Source: Planctomycetota bacterium (GTDB lineage Bacteria; Planctomycetota; UBA1135; UBA2386). From it: DNA of 38,873 bases. The position numbers were made by a program, and so were the translations under genes. Positions 1 through 7,346 of this stretch are shown here, piece after piece. Where the stretch lies: contig JACRLW010000003.1 of NCBI GenBank assembly GCA_016235155.1, positions 1 to 38,873 of the forward strand, in the 5' to 3' direction. Below the pieces are notes generated by a model. That model was not told the origin of the DNA, made no database searches, and saw only the letters and a program-made list of their open reading frames with translations. Each line of letters begins with the position of its first letter. Position 1 is the stretch's first letter.

Positions 1-2158
1 GCACATCAAATAGCCCCCATACATTTGGCTGCTTTTCGCCAACTGGATGCGTTCGCTCCCCGGAATTCAGGCCATACCAGGCGTGCTCTCCAATGTGCTC
101 GGGGCTATCCCCGAAGCACCATCGGGAGCTGGATCCTGCGCGGCAGGCGTACTCCCATTGCGCCTCGGTCGGCAAGTGCAGCGCCGCGCGGCTCAGGATC
201 GTGTGCGCGTCCTCCCAGCTCACCTGTTCGACGGGATGGCGGCTCGTGTATTCGTAGCCCGACGGCGCGCGATAGCCCGCGTGGAGCGCGCTCGGATTGA
301 CGCCGGCGAGGCGCAGCCACTGCGCCTGGGTCATCTCGAACTTCGCGAGGAAGAACGGCGCGAGCGTGACCTCGTGCGACGGCGACTCGGCGGCCTTTGC
401 GTCGCGGTCGTACTGGAGATGACCAGGCTGTGCGCTGCTGCCCATGAGGAAGGTCCCGCCGGGCAGGAGGACGAGGACCAACGCGAAGCCTTCGGCGAGG
501 ACCAGTTCGCCGCTGGACGGATCGCGCGCGGGCGGAGTCCCGGTCTGCAGCACGGCGAACTCCAACAGGCCGGAACGTGGATCCTTGCCCAGGGGCACGA
601 GGCCGCGCACGGGAGCGAGCGTGACGCCCGAGAATCGCGCGTCAGCCGCGAGTTCGCCGGCGGCGCGGCGCCAGAGCGGAGCCGCGTCGAGCAGCGTGCG
701 GTCGTCGACCTGCAGGGCAAACGCGCGGCGCTCGCGCATCGCGTCGATCCGCGCCGCCACTCCGTCCAATCCGGTGAGGAGTTCGTCGAGCGCGGCCCTG
801 CGCACGGCGTCGAGCTCGCCCTGCAGGTCGCCGATCGCAGGCGGCGACGAACCGGCGAGCGACCCGAGCGCTTCGCGCAGCGCGGGCGCACGGTCGTGCA
901 GGCCCTGCGCGGCGGCGAGCCAGGCGTCGATGCCGCGCGGGCCGGCGACGAGCTCGGGCTTCGGCGGGAACAACTCCTCGGACCACGCGGTGAGATCGCG
1001 GTAGCGCTTGAGGTCCGCCAGCTGTGCGATCTCGCGGAGCGACTGCGCGTTGCGGGCGCGGAGCGCATTGGTCCAGACCAGCGCGACGCTCAGGACGAGG
1101 AACAGCGCCGACAGGCTCGCGGCGATCGACGGATTGCGCTGGGCCCAGCGCCGCGTGCGCAGCCAGGCGCTCGCCTTGCGCGCGCGGATCGGCTCGAACT
1201 GCCGCACGCGGCGCAGGTCGTCGGCGAAGTCCGCCATCGTCGCGTAACGACGCTCGCGCTCCTTCTGCAGCGCGGTCGCGACGACCACCGCGAGGTCGCG
1301 CGGGATCGCCGGAGCGAGGCGTCGCGGATCCGTCGCTTCGGTGGACTGGATCGCGCGGAACAGCGCTTCGCGGGTGGGCGCCTCGAAGGGGCGGCGCAGC
1401 GTCAGCGCTTCGTACAGACAGACGCCGAGCGCAAAGACGTCGGTGCGGCGATCGACGGCGTGCGGGCCGAGCGCGAGCTGCTCGGGCGACATGTAGGCGG
1501 GAGTGCCGCACAGGTCCCCGCTCTTCGTGAGCGTGACCTGATCGCCGAGCAGATCGGCGGCGACGCCGAAGTCGAGCACCACCGGCTCGCCGCTCGGCGC
1601 GACCATGATGTTCTGCGGCTTGAGGTCGCGGTGCACGATGCCGGCCTCGTGCGCGACGTGCAGCCCGCGCGCCACCTTCTCGACGAGGACGAGGGTGCGC
1701 GTGATCGCGTCGCGCGTGGTCGAGGTCGACGTCGGCGCGGACGGCGCGGCGTCGCGTCGGCGCGCCTCGTCGAGTTGCGCGGCGAGCGTGCGACCCTCGA
1801 TGAAGCGCATCACGAGATAGGGCACGCCGTCGACCAAGCCGCTGTCGTAGACGGCGCAGAGTTGCGGATGATCGAGGCGCGACGCGAGCTCGGCCTCGCG
1901 CCGGAAACGGCGGACGAGATCCTGGGTGATCGCGCCCAGCGCGGTGAGCACCTTGATCGCGACCGGGCGGTGCAGCGTCTCGTCCTCCGCGAGCCAGACC
2001 GCGCCTTGGCCGCCGCGCCCGAGCAAGCGCAGCGTGCGATAGCGTCCGAACCGCTCGTTCGACGGCGACACGTGGGGGACCTGGTCGCGTTCGCCCCAGA
2101 AGCGGCGGATCAGCGACTCGAAGTCGTCGGAGTCGTCCGCGCCGCCGGCTGCACTCAT
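1..2158 (-). CDS. Membrane Ser/Thr protein kinase with C-terminal FGE-sulfatase (SUMF1-type) domain, 3' end cut by the window
   Basis: I translated this minus-strand frame directly; it stays open to the window edge, so the C-terminus is missing (719 codons visible). Residues about 40-310 are a Hanks-type kinase: glycine loop GRGGQGAVW (47-55), catalytic Lys69 in AIKV, HRDLKPQN near 172-180, DFG near 194. A membrane helix follows at about 340-358, then a stretch of about 180 residues without a recognised fold. From about residue 545 an FGE/SUMF1-type domain begins, with GGTFLMGSS, the LPTEAQWEYACRAG motif and THPVGEKQPNVWGLFD at the edge. The kinase should face the cytoplasm and the FGE-like part the outside of the membrane. 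Such kinase-FGE fusions are known from Planctomycetota; the FGE part is often a binding domain and not a true enzyme, and its C-terminal residues are outside the window. The ATG overlaps the stop of the upstream sigma factor (ATGA). Confidence 0.93.
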   Translation of the reverse strand, partial: MSAAGGADDSDDFESLIRRFWGERDQVPHVSPSNERFGRYRTLRLLGRGGQGAVWLAEDETLHRPVAIKVLTALGAITQDLVRRFRREAELASRLDHPQLCAVYDSGLVDGVPYLVMRFIEGRTLAAQLDEARRRDAAPSAPTSTSTTRDAITRTLVLVEKVARGLHVAHEAGIVHRDLKPQNIMVAPSGEPVVLDFGVAADLLGDQVTLTKSGDLCGTPAYMSPEQLALGPHAVDRRTDVFALGVCLYEALTLRRPFEAPTREALFRAIQSTEATDPRRLAPAIPRDLAVVVATALQKERERRYATMADFADDLRRVRQFEPIRARKASAWLRTRRWAQRNPSIAASLSALFLVLSVALVWTNALRARNAQSLREIAQLADLKRYRDLTAWSEELFPPKPELVAGPRGIDAWLAAAQGLHDRAPALREALGSLAGSSPPAIGDLQGELDAVRRAALDELLTGLDGVAARIDAMRERRAFALQVDDRTLLDAAPLWRRAAGELAADARFSGVTLAPVRGLVPLGKDPRSGLLEFAVLQTGTPPARDPSSGELVLAEGFALVLVLLPGGTFLMGSSAQPGHLQYDRDAKAAESPSHEVTLAPFFLAKFEMTQAQWLRLAGVNPSALHAGYRAPSGYEYTSRHPVEQVSWEDAHTILSRAALHLPTEAQWEYACRAGSSSRWCFGDSPEHIGEHAWYGLNSGERTHPVGEKQPNVWGLFDV

Positions 2159-2784
2159 GGGGCGTCGTGATCCGCGAGCGGGGTCCCTTCGAGCCGCGCG
2201 CGGAGCTGCGCCAATCCGCGCGAGAACCAGGCGCGCGCCAGCTCCGGCTTGTCGTGACCGAGTTCGCGCGCGATCTCGTCGAAGGAGAGGTCGCAGAGCA
2301 CGCGCAGGGTCACGACCTCGCGGTGTTCATCGCGTAGACCGAGGAGGGCGTTCTCGAGGCGGGAGTCGATCTCGCCGGCGGCGGCGCCTGCGCTCGGCGA
2401 CGTCCCGCTCCACGGCACCGCGAGGACCAGGGACGAGCGCTCCTGGTCGGCAAAGGTGCGCACCCTTCCTCCGCCGCGTTTCCGCGCCGCCGCGAACCGC
2501 ACCTGGTCGACGAGATTGCGCTCCACGCAGCGGGCGAGCCACAGATAGAAGGCGCCCATCGACGCATGGTCGCATCGGTCGAGGCCCTTGAAGGCGTCCA
2601 GCAGGGTCTCTTGGACGACGTCCTCGACCTCGGCGAGCGCCGCGACCCGCCGTCCCATGCGGGCGGCAACGATGCGCCTTACGCGCGGGAGGAAGGTCGC
2701 GAACAACGCATCGAGCGCTGCGGGATCCCCGCCGCGCGCGCGATGGAGCAATTGCGTCGTCTGCGTGAGGGACTCGTCGGCCAT
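2155..2784 (-). CDS. ECF-type RNA polymerase sigma factor (209 aa), paired with kinase
   Basis: This protein has the two-domain layout of an ECF sigma factor. Region 2 (about 30-100) carries VEDVVQETLLDAFKGLD and the aromatic promoter-melting helix FYLWLARCVERNLVDQVR. Region 4 (about 145-200) carries LRDEHREVVTLRVL followed by the helix-turn-helix LSFDEIARELGHDKPE. It should direct RNA polymerase to a small promoter set. The frame is open further upstream, but the ATG at 2784 gives the usual length, starts just before the conserved fold, and avoids overlap with the divergent gene at 2909. Its TGA lies inside the start of the kinase gene (four-base overlap), so the two are probably translated together. 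No anti-sigma gene is adjacent. Phosphorylation of the sigma factor by the coupled kinase is the likely control (inference from known kinase-linked ECF groups). Confidence 0.93.
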   Translation of the reverse strand: MADESLTQTTQLLHRARGGDPAALDALFATFLPRVRRIVAARMGRRVAALAEVEDVVQETLLDAFKGLDRCDHASMGAFYLWLARCVERNLVDQVRFAAARKRGGGRVRTFADQERSSLVLAVPWSGTSPSAGAAAGEIDSRLENALLGLRDEHREVVTLRVLCDLSFDEIARELGHDKPELARAWFSRGLAQLRARLEGTPLADHDAP

Positions 2785-2869
2785 GACGGCCGGCGCATGG
2801 TAGCCGGCTGCACCGGCGCGGGAATCCGCGAGAATGCTGTCACGAGTTTCGTGCGTCGTCCGCCTGCGA

Positions 2870-2897
2870 CGAGTCCGGGATTCCCCCGGACGACTCG
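2870..2897 (+). promoter_or_regulatory. Stem-loop in the 5' leader of the exported-protein gene
   Basis: GTCCGGG (2873-2879) pairs perfectly with CCCGGAC (2885-2891) around a five-base loop, and flanking CGAG/CTCG can extend the stem over a two-base bulge. The GAGG that could serve as ribosome-binding site for the ATG at 2909 begins at the foot of this stem. The pairing is real; a regulatory role is a guess, because such stems are common in GC-rich DNA. Confidence 0.3.
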
Positions 2898-2908
2898 AGG
2901 TCCCCACC

Positions 2909-5290
2909 ATGACCGCTCTCTCGCGTTCCGTTTCCCTGGGTCTCGCCTTCGCGGCGAGCCTCGCCATCATTCGCGCGCAGTCTCTTGCGCCTGCCGGCGA
3001 CGTCGAGCGCATCCCCGGTGCGTACCGCGTGCCGATCCACGGGGTCGGACCTGATCCCACGGCCCCGCAGGAGTTGTGGACCTCCGGCGACGACTTCAAG
3101 GCCAGCTTCCACGACGGCTTCGCCTTCCATCCGGTGCTCGGGGCGAGCTATCCCGAAAACCTGCCCTTGGTCTGGCGGACGCGCGAGTTGCGCGCCGGCG
3201 GACGCGTGGTCGTACGCGCGGAACACCCAAGACGTCCGGATTGGACGGCGACGCGCTGCGAGTTCGCGCACGACCGCGTGGTCGAGGCCTACGACGTGCG
3301 CGACGACGGGATCGAGCAGACCTTCACCATCGCGGCGCCGCTGGGCGACGGCGACCTCGAGATCGTCGGCGATCTGCGCACGGCATTGCGCGCCGCGACG
3401 CGCGCGCCGAAACACGGCGAGTTGATCTTCTGCGGGCCACGCGGCGAGAAGCTCGTGCACTACGGCGCGGCGACCGCGATCGACGCGAGCGGACGCCGGT
3501 CACCGGTGGCGTCGGGATTCGACGGCGAGGCGATCGTGCTCGTCGTCGACGGGGGATGGCTCGCCGACGCCGCCTATCCCGTGGTCGTCGATCCGCTGTT
3601 CGGGCGCGCGGTGATCGGCATTTCGCCGGCGGGCGCCGGCGCTGGCGCGATCCGCGACACCTACCGCGGCGCCGGTCTGCGCTTCGACGTCGGCCATGAG
3701 TCGCGGCGCGCGTCCGCGGTCGCTTCGACGATGTATGCCTGGTCGAGGCTCTACTCGGCGACGGACGCCGACGTCTACGTGCGGCTGTGCAACGACGACC
3801 TCACGGCGTCGACCCTCGTCTACAGCGAGGTCTCGACCGCGTGGAGCATCCATCCGCGGCTGACCTTTCTCGGCGGGCTCGGTGCTCTGGGCTCGTGGGT
3901 GATCGCCCACGACTACGCAACCATCCCGACCGCACTCAGCGAGATCCGCTACCACGTCCATGCCGCGGGCGACACGACGTTCAGCGCGACCTACACCGTC
4001 CTGCCGACGCCGGCGTCCGTCTCGGCGGTCAGCCCGGACGTCGGCGGCACCGGTTCGGCGGGCGGGACGACCGCACTGTTCGTCTGCCAGCTCGAGTACT
4101 CGGGTGGCGCGGCCTCGGACGTCTACGGCGTCCTGGTCGACTTCGCGGTGCCGAGCGAGACGCCGGTCGCGTTGGCGCCGTTCTCGGCGGGGTCCGACCG
4201 TGAATGGCCGGTCGCGACGCAGTACTCGGAAGGCGGCTCGTGGATCGTCGCGTGGCAGCAGTACGACGCGGGCAGTCCGGACTGGGACATCGACGTCGTG
4301 CGCGTGTCGCCCGGGGGCGTCGTCACGCCGGTCGCGGAACTCGGCGACAACGACGACCGCGTTCACAGCCTGCACCCGCAGGTCGCGGGCAGCCGCGGCC
4401 GCTTCTTCATGACCTACACGAAGCGAGCCGATGCGCCGATGACGAAGTACCCCTACCTCGACGGTCCGATCATCGAGGGCGAGCGCTTCGACTGGGCCGA
4501 GGGCGCGATGGCGCCGGTGCGCGATCTGCACGCGGCGGCGCCGCACTTCGTGTCCGGTCGCACGATCCTCGACGAGGCCGGCGTGATGCCGAATCCGCCG
4601 GGCACGATCCTCAACTGCAGCTGCGCCTACGACACGATCAGCGACTCGCACTGGGTCGGCTGCTACACGTTCGACCCGACGAGCACGACGCTGCGCAGCG
4701 AGGTGCGCGCGGCGCGCGTCGGCTTCCGCGGCAAGCTCCTCGAGCGCACGACCGTGTGGAGTTCGACGATCGCCGACGGCTTCAGCGCAACCTGCACCTT
4801 CGACGACGCGAATCAGCGCTTCCCGCTGGGCTTCTTCACCACCGAGGCGACGCCCTATCTCGATCCGGCCTATGGCGAGATCCTGCTGCACCCGGCGCGA
4901 GCGAGGGCGGCGTACGGCCTCGGCTGCGGTGCGGGTGTGATCGCCGCGTCGGATCCTCTGATCGGCCACGAGTACTTCGGCATCGAGCTCTACTTCGGCG
5001 GACCACCGCTGAGTGCGTCGAGCGGTGCCGTGCTGGTGTCGTTCGGCCCCGCGGCGATCCCGCTCGACCCGGTGGGCGTCACCGGGTGCACGCTGCTCGT
5101 CGATCCGGGTCCGCCCTTCGTCGGTTCGTTTGGTGCGACGATCCTCGGCGGCTTCGCACGGATTCCGATCGCGCTGATCGAGACGGTGCCGTCCGCTGAT
5201 CTCTACTGGCAGTGGGTCTACCCCGACGCGCCTTCGGGTCGGCCGCTGCCCGTGTCCCTGACGCGTGGCCTGCGCACGTCGATCCGCTGA
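2909..5290 (+). CDS. Exported protein of unknown function with a recurrent C-terminal module (793 aa)
   Basis: The ATG at 2909 has GAGG eight bases upstream and opens a signal peptide (SVSLGLAFAASLAII, predicted cleavage at RA-QS). Residues about 25-230 contain a module ending DGGWLADAAYPVVVDPL; a similar 'A.YPV.VDP' ending occurs in many large bacterial surface proteins. The middle (about 230-665) is beta-rich with recurring segments such as GSWVIAHDYA and GSWIVAWQQYDA, suggestive of a propeller or stacked sandwiches. The last 125 residues (from 4913, starting YGLGCGAG and containing the GCTLLVDPG segment) resemble the C-termini of four other exported proteins in the window. No catalytic motif is recognised. 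It is divergent from the sigma-factor gene, with 124 bases between the starts, and convergent with the Kelch-like gene six bases downstream. Confidence 0.85.
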   Translation: MTALSRSVSLGLAFAASLAIIRAQSLAPAGDVERIPGAYRVPIHGVGPDPTAPQELWTSGDDFKASFHDGFAFHPVLGASYPENLPLVWRTRELRAGGRVVVRAEHPRRPDWTATRCEFAHDRVVEAYDVRDDGIEQTFTIAAPLGDGDLEIVGDLRTALRAATRAPKHGELIFCGPRGEKLVHYGAATAIDASGRRSPVASGFDGEAIVLVVDGGWLADAAYPVVVDPLFGRAVIGISPAGAGAGAIRDTYRGAGLRFDVGHESRRASAVASTMYAWSRLYSATDADVYVRLCNDDLTASTLVYSEVSTAWSIHPRLTFLGGLGALGSWVIAHDYATIPTALSEIRYHVHAAGDTTFSATYTVLPTPASVSAVSPDVGGTGSAGGTTALFVCQLEYSGGAASDVYGVLVDFAVPSETPVALAPFSAGSDREWPVATQYSEGGSWIVAWQQYDAGSPDWDIDVVRVSPGGVVTPVAELGDNDDRVHSLHPQVAGSRGRFFMTYTKRADAPMTKYPYLDGPIIEGERFDWAEGAMAPVRDLHAAAPHFVSGRTILDEAGVMPNPPGTILNCSCAYDTISDSHWVGCYTFDPTSTTLRSEVRAARVGFRGKLLERTTVWSSTIADGFSATCTFDDANQRFPLGFFTTEATPYLDPAYGEILLHPARARAAYGLGCGAGVIAASDPLIGHEYFGIELYFGGPPLSASSGAVLVSFGPAAIPLDPVGVTGCTLLVDPGPPFVGSFGATILGGFARIPIALIETVPSADLYWQWVYPDAPSGRPLPVSLTRGLRTSIR

Positions 5291-5296
5291 AGCGGG

Positions 5297-6619
5297 TCAG
5301 TAGAGTCCGATCGTCAACTTGATCGCGTTCGACAGCACGAGCCCGGCCGGATTCGCGCCGGGCTCGACGGCGATCCCGGTCGCGAAGAGCACCGCACCGA
5401 TCAGGGTCGGGTCGAGGGGAACGGACAGGGCGAACGACGCGACGCCGTTCTGGATCGGTACCGCGGCCGACGCCTCGACGCTGGCGAAGAGCGCGCAGCC
5501 GGTCATTCCGATCCCGGTGAGTGCGATCGGCAGCGGGACGCCGCCGGCAATCTGGTCCGAGAGTCCGAAAGCGATCCATGCCGAGAGCGCGGTCGCGACG
5601 CCGGCGAGTTCGAGGTCCGCGTTCGATCCAGAGACCGGGCGCGATCCACCGGTGAGCCCGAGGCGCGGCGGACCCGCGCCGCCCGCGCACGCTTGCCCGA
5701 AGGGGTGCCAGGTCGCGAGACCGCCCGGCGAGTACTCCCAGGTGTCGCTCCGGTACGTGCCGTCGTAGCCGCCGAAGAGGACCAGGCGATCGCGAGCGAC
5801 GTCGAAGGCGACGCCGTTTTCGCCGCGCGCGGAGGGGCCGGTGCGCGGGTCCTGCGTCCAAGTGAAACCGTCCCAGATCCAGGTCTGGTCCGAGAACGCG
5901 CCGTTCTGGCCGCCGAACAGCGCAATGAGTCCACGGAACGGGTGATCGGCGATCTGCACCCGGGTGAGCGGCGGCGGCGAGATCGCGGGGTTCACTTGGA
6001 GCCAGGTTCCGGGTGTCGCGAGCCAGGTGTCGCCGAGCGTGATCACACCGCCGCTTGGACTTCCGCCGTAGACGAGCAGGCCATTGTTCCTCGAGTCCCA
6101 CGCGAGACCGTGCGACCAACGCTGTCCCGGCGACACCGAGGTCGTGCGCGGGATCCAATCGTTGCCCGTCCATTCCCAGACATCCGCGTAGGTCGGGGTC
6201 CCCAAGCCGCCGACACCGCCGCCGTAGACGACGACGCGCCCGATGTTCCAGTCGAATGCCGCGCGGACCTGGCGGCGCGGGCTTGGCGCCTGCAGAGGCG
6301 TGCGCTGGGTCCAGTTCACGCCGTCCCATTCCCAGGTGTCCGCGAAGTCGACCCGGCTGTCCGTGCCGCCGAAGAGGACGACGCGCGCGCGCGTCACGTC
6401 GTAGGCGATCGCATAGCAGCAACGCGCCGGCGGCGAGGTCTGCGGCGTGCGCTGCGCCCAGGCGACGCCGTCCCATTCCCAGGTGTCGCCGGGAGCACGC
6501 GTGGGGACGCTGATCTGCTGCCAGCCGGACTGCGCGAAGACGGTCGAAGTGGCCAGACCGAGGACAATCGCTGCCACCGTGCAGGGCAGGAACCCGGACT
6601 GCGGAACGAGTCTGAGCAT
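5297..6619 (-). CDS. Exported Kelch-like beta-propeller protein with a recurrent C-terminal module (440 aa)
   Basis: A signal peptide (CTVAAIVLGLATSTVFAQ, cleavage at FA-QS) is followed by six repeats of a Kelch-like blade. Each has a 'DTWEWDG..W' strand and a glycine-rich 'VVLFGG' strand: DTWEWDGVAWAQRTP, DTWEWDGVNWTQRTP, DVWEWTGNDWIPRTT, DTWLATPGTW, QTWIWDGFTWTQDP and DTWEYSPGG. Kelch propellers bind proteins or sugars; no enzyme signature is visible. From about residue 307 (FGQACAGGAGPP) the protein switches to the same kind of C-terminal module seen in the neighbouring exported proteins, ending AIKLTIGLY. The frame extends well upstream, but the ATG at 6619 places the signal peptide at the N-terminus and leaves 97 bases to the divergent sigma-factor start, enough for two promoters. 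Confidence 0.88.
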   Translation of the reverse strand: MLRLVPQSGFLPCTVAAIVLGLATSTVFAQSGWQQISVPTRAPGDTWEWDGVAWAQRTPQTSPPARCCYAIAYDVTRARVVLFGGTDSRVDFADTWEWDGVNWTQRTPLQAPSPRRQVRAAFDWNIGRVVVYGGGVGGLGTPTYADVWEWTGNDWIPRTTSVSPGQRWSHGLAWDSRNNGLLVYGGSPSGGVITLGDTWLATPGTWLQVNPAISPPPLTRVQIADHPFRGLIALFGGQNGAFSDQTWIWDGFTWTQDPRTGPSARGENGVAFDVARDRLVLFGGYDGTYRSDTWEYSPGGLATWHPFGQACAGGAGPPRLGLTGGSRPVSGSNADLELAGVATALSAWIAFGLSDQIAGGVPLPIALTGIGMTGCALFASVEASAAVPIQNGVASFALSVPLDPTLIGAVLFATGIAVEPGANPAGLVLSNAIKLTIGLY

Positions 6620-6716
6620 GTGAGGATTGTGAGAGTCGTGACGCCGCGGAGAGTAGCGAGCGCCGCCCCGTTCGGGCGCGATCCGACCGCCGGGCCGCGG
6701 GTAGGATCGCGAGCCG

Positions 6717-7346
6717 ATGTCCGACGACGACGCCTCGACGTCTCCCAACCTGAGCTCGCGCGGGACCTGGGACAGCCTGATCGAGTACGTGAACCCCGCA
6801 GCGATGCTCGTCGCGATCCGGGGGATGCTCGGCGAGCGGCTCGCATCGCGCATCGAGCCTGATGACGTGTGGCAGGAGACCCTCGCGATCGCGTGGCGGG
6901 ACCGGGAGAAGTTGCAATGGCAAGGTCGGCCCGCGTTCCGGCGCTGGCTGCTCGAGGTCGCCCGCAATCGGATCCTCGATCTCGCCGACGTCGAGGGCGC
7001 CGAGAAGCGAGGTGCGATGCTGCGCGTGACCGGCCTGCCGAGCGGCAGCGGATCAGGCGTGGGACTGGCGCCGGCATTCTTCGCGACGACCACGCCGAGT
7101 CGCGTCGCCAGCGATCGCGAACTGGCGGCGCGGCTCCAGTCCGCGCTCGACGAGGTCCCCGGCGAGTGGCGCGACGTGGTCCGTCTGCGACTCTTCGAGG
7201 ACTTGTCGATGGCCGAGGCGGGGGCGTGCCTCGGTCTGGGCGAGGAGGGCGCCCGCTATCGGTTCCGGCATGGGCTCGAGGCGTATCGCCGCGCGTTGCG
7301 GCGTGCGCGCGTCCTCGACTCGAGCGACGAAGGCCGTGGCGATTAG
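6717..7346 (+). CDS. ECF-type RNA polymerase sigma factor (209 aa), paired with second kinase
   Basis: Region 2 (about 25-90) shows RIEPDDVWQETLAIAWRD and the melting helix FRRWLLEVARNRILDLADVE. Region 4 (about 140-195) shows VPGEWRDVVRLRLFEDLSMA and the recognition part CLGLGEEGARYRFRHGLE. A low-complexity Ser/Gly stretch links them. It has the same length as the sigma factor at 2155-2784 but a clearly different sequence, so the two are distant relatives and not a recent duplication. The reading frame of the downstream kinase starts inside its last codons, indicating a two-gene operon. As in the first unit there is no anti-sigma factor, so control by the coupled kinase is the simplest idea (inference). 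It probably shares the 97-base divergent region with the Kelch-like gene. Confidence 0.93.
   Translation: MSDDDASTSPNLSSRGTWDSLIEYVNPAAMLVAIRGMLGERLASRIEPDDVWQETLAIAWRDREKLQWQGRPAFRRWLLEVARNRILDLADVEGAEKRGAMLRVTGLPSGSGSGVGLAPAFFATTTPSRVASDRELAARLQSALDEVPGEWRDVVRLRLFEDLSMAEAGACLGLGEEGARYRFRHGLEAYRRALRRARVLDSSDEGRGD

Noticed and set aside
47-2170. Plus-strand open frame of 707 codons at the left edge
   Set aside because: It is antisense to the kinase-FGE gene, whose motifs are unambiguous.
2785-3099. Longer N-terminus for the first sigma factor starting at 3099
   Set aside because: It would overlap the divergent exported-protein gene and adds Arg-rich sequence that is not part of the sigma fold.
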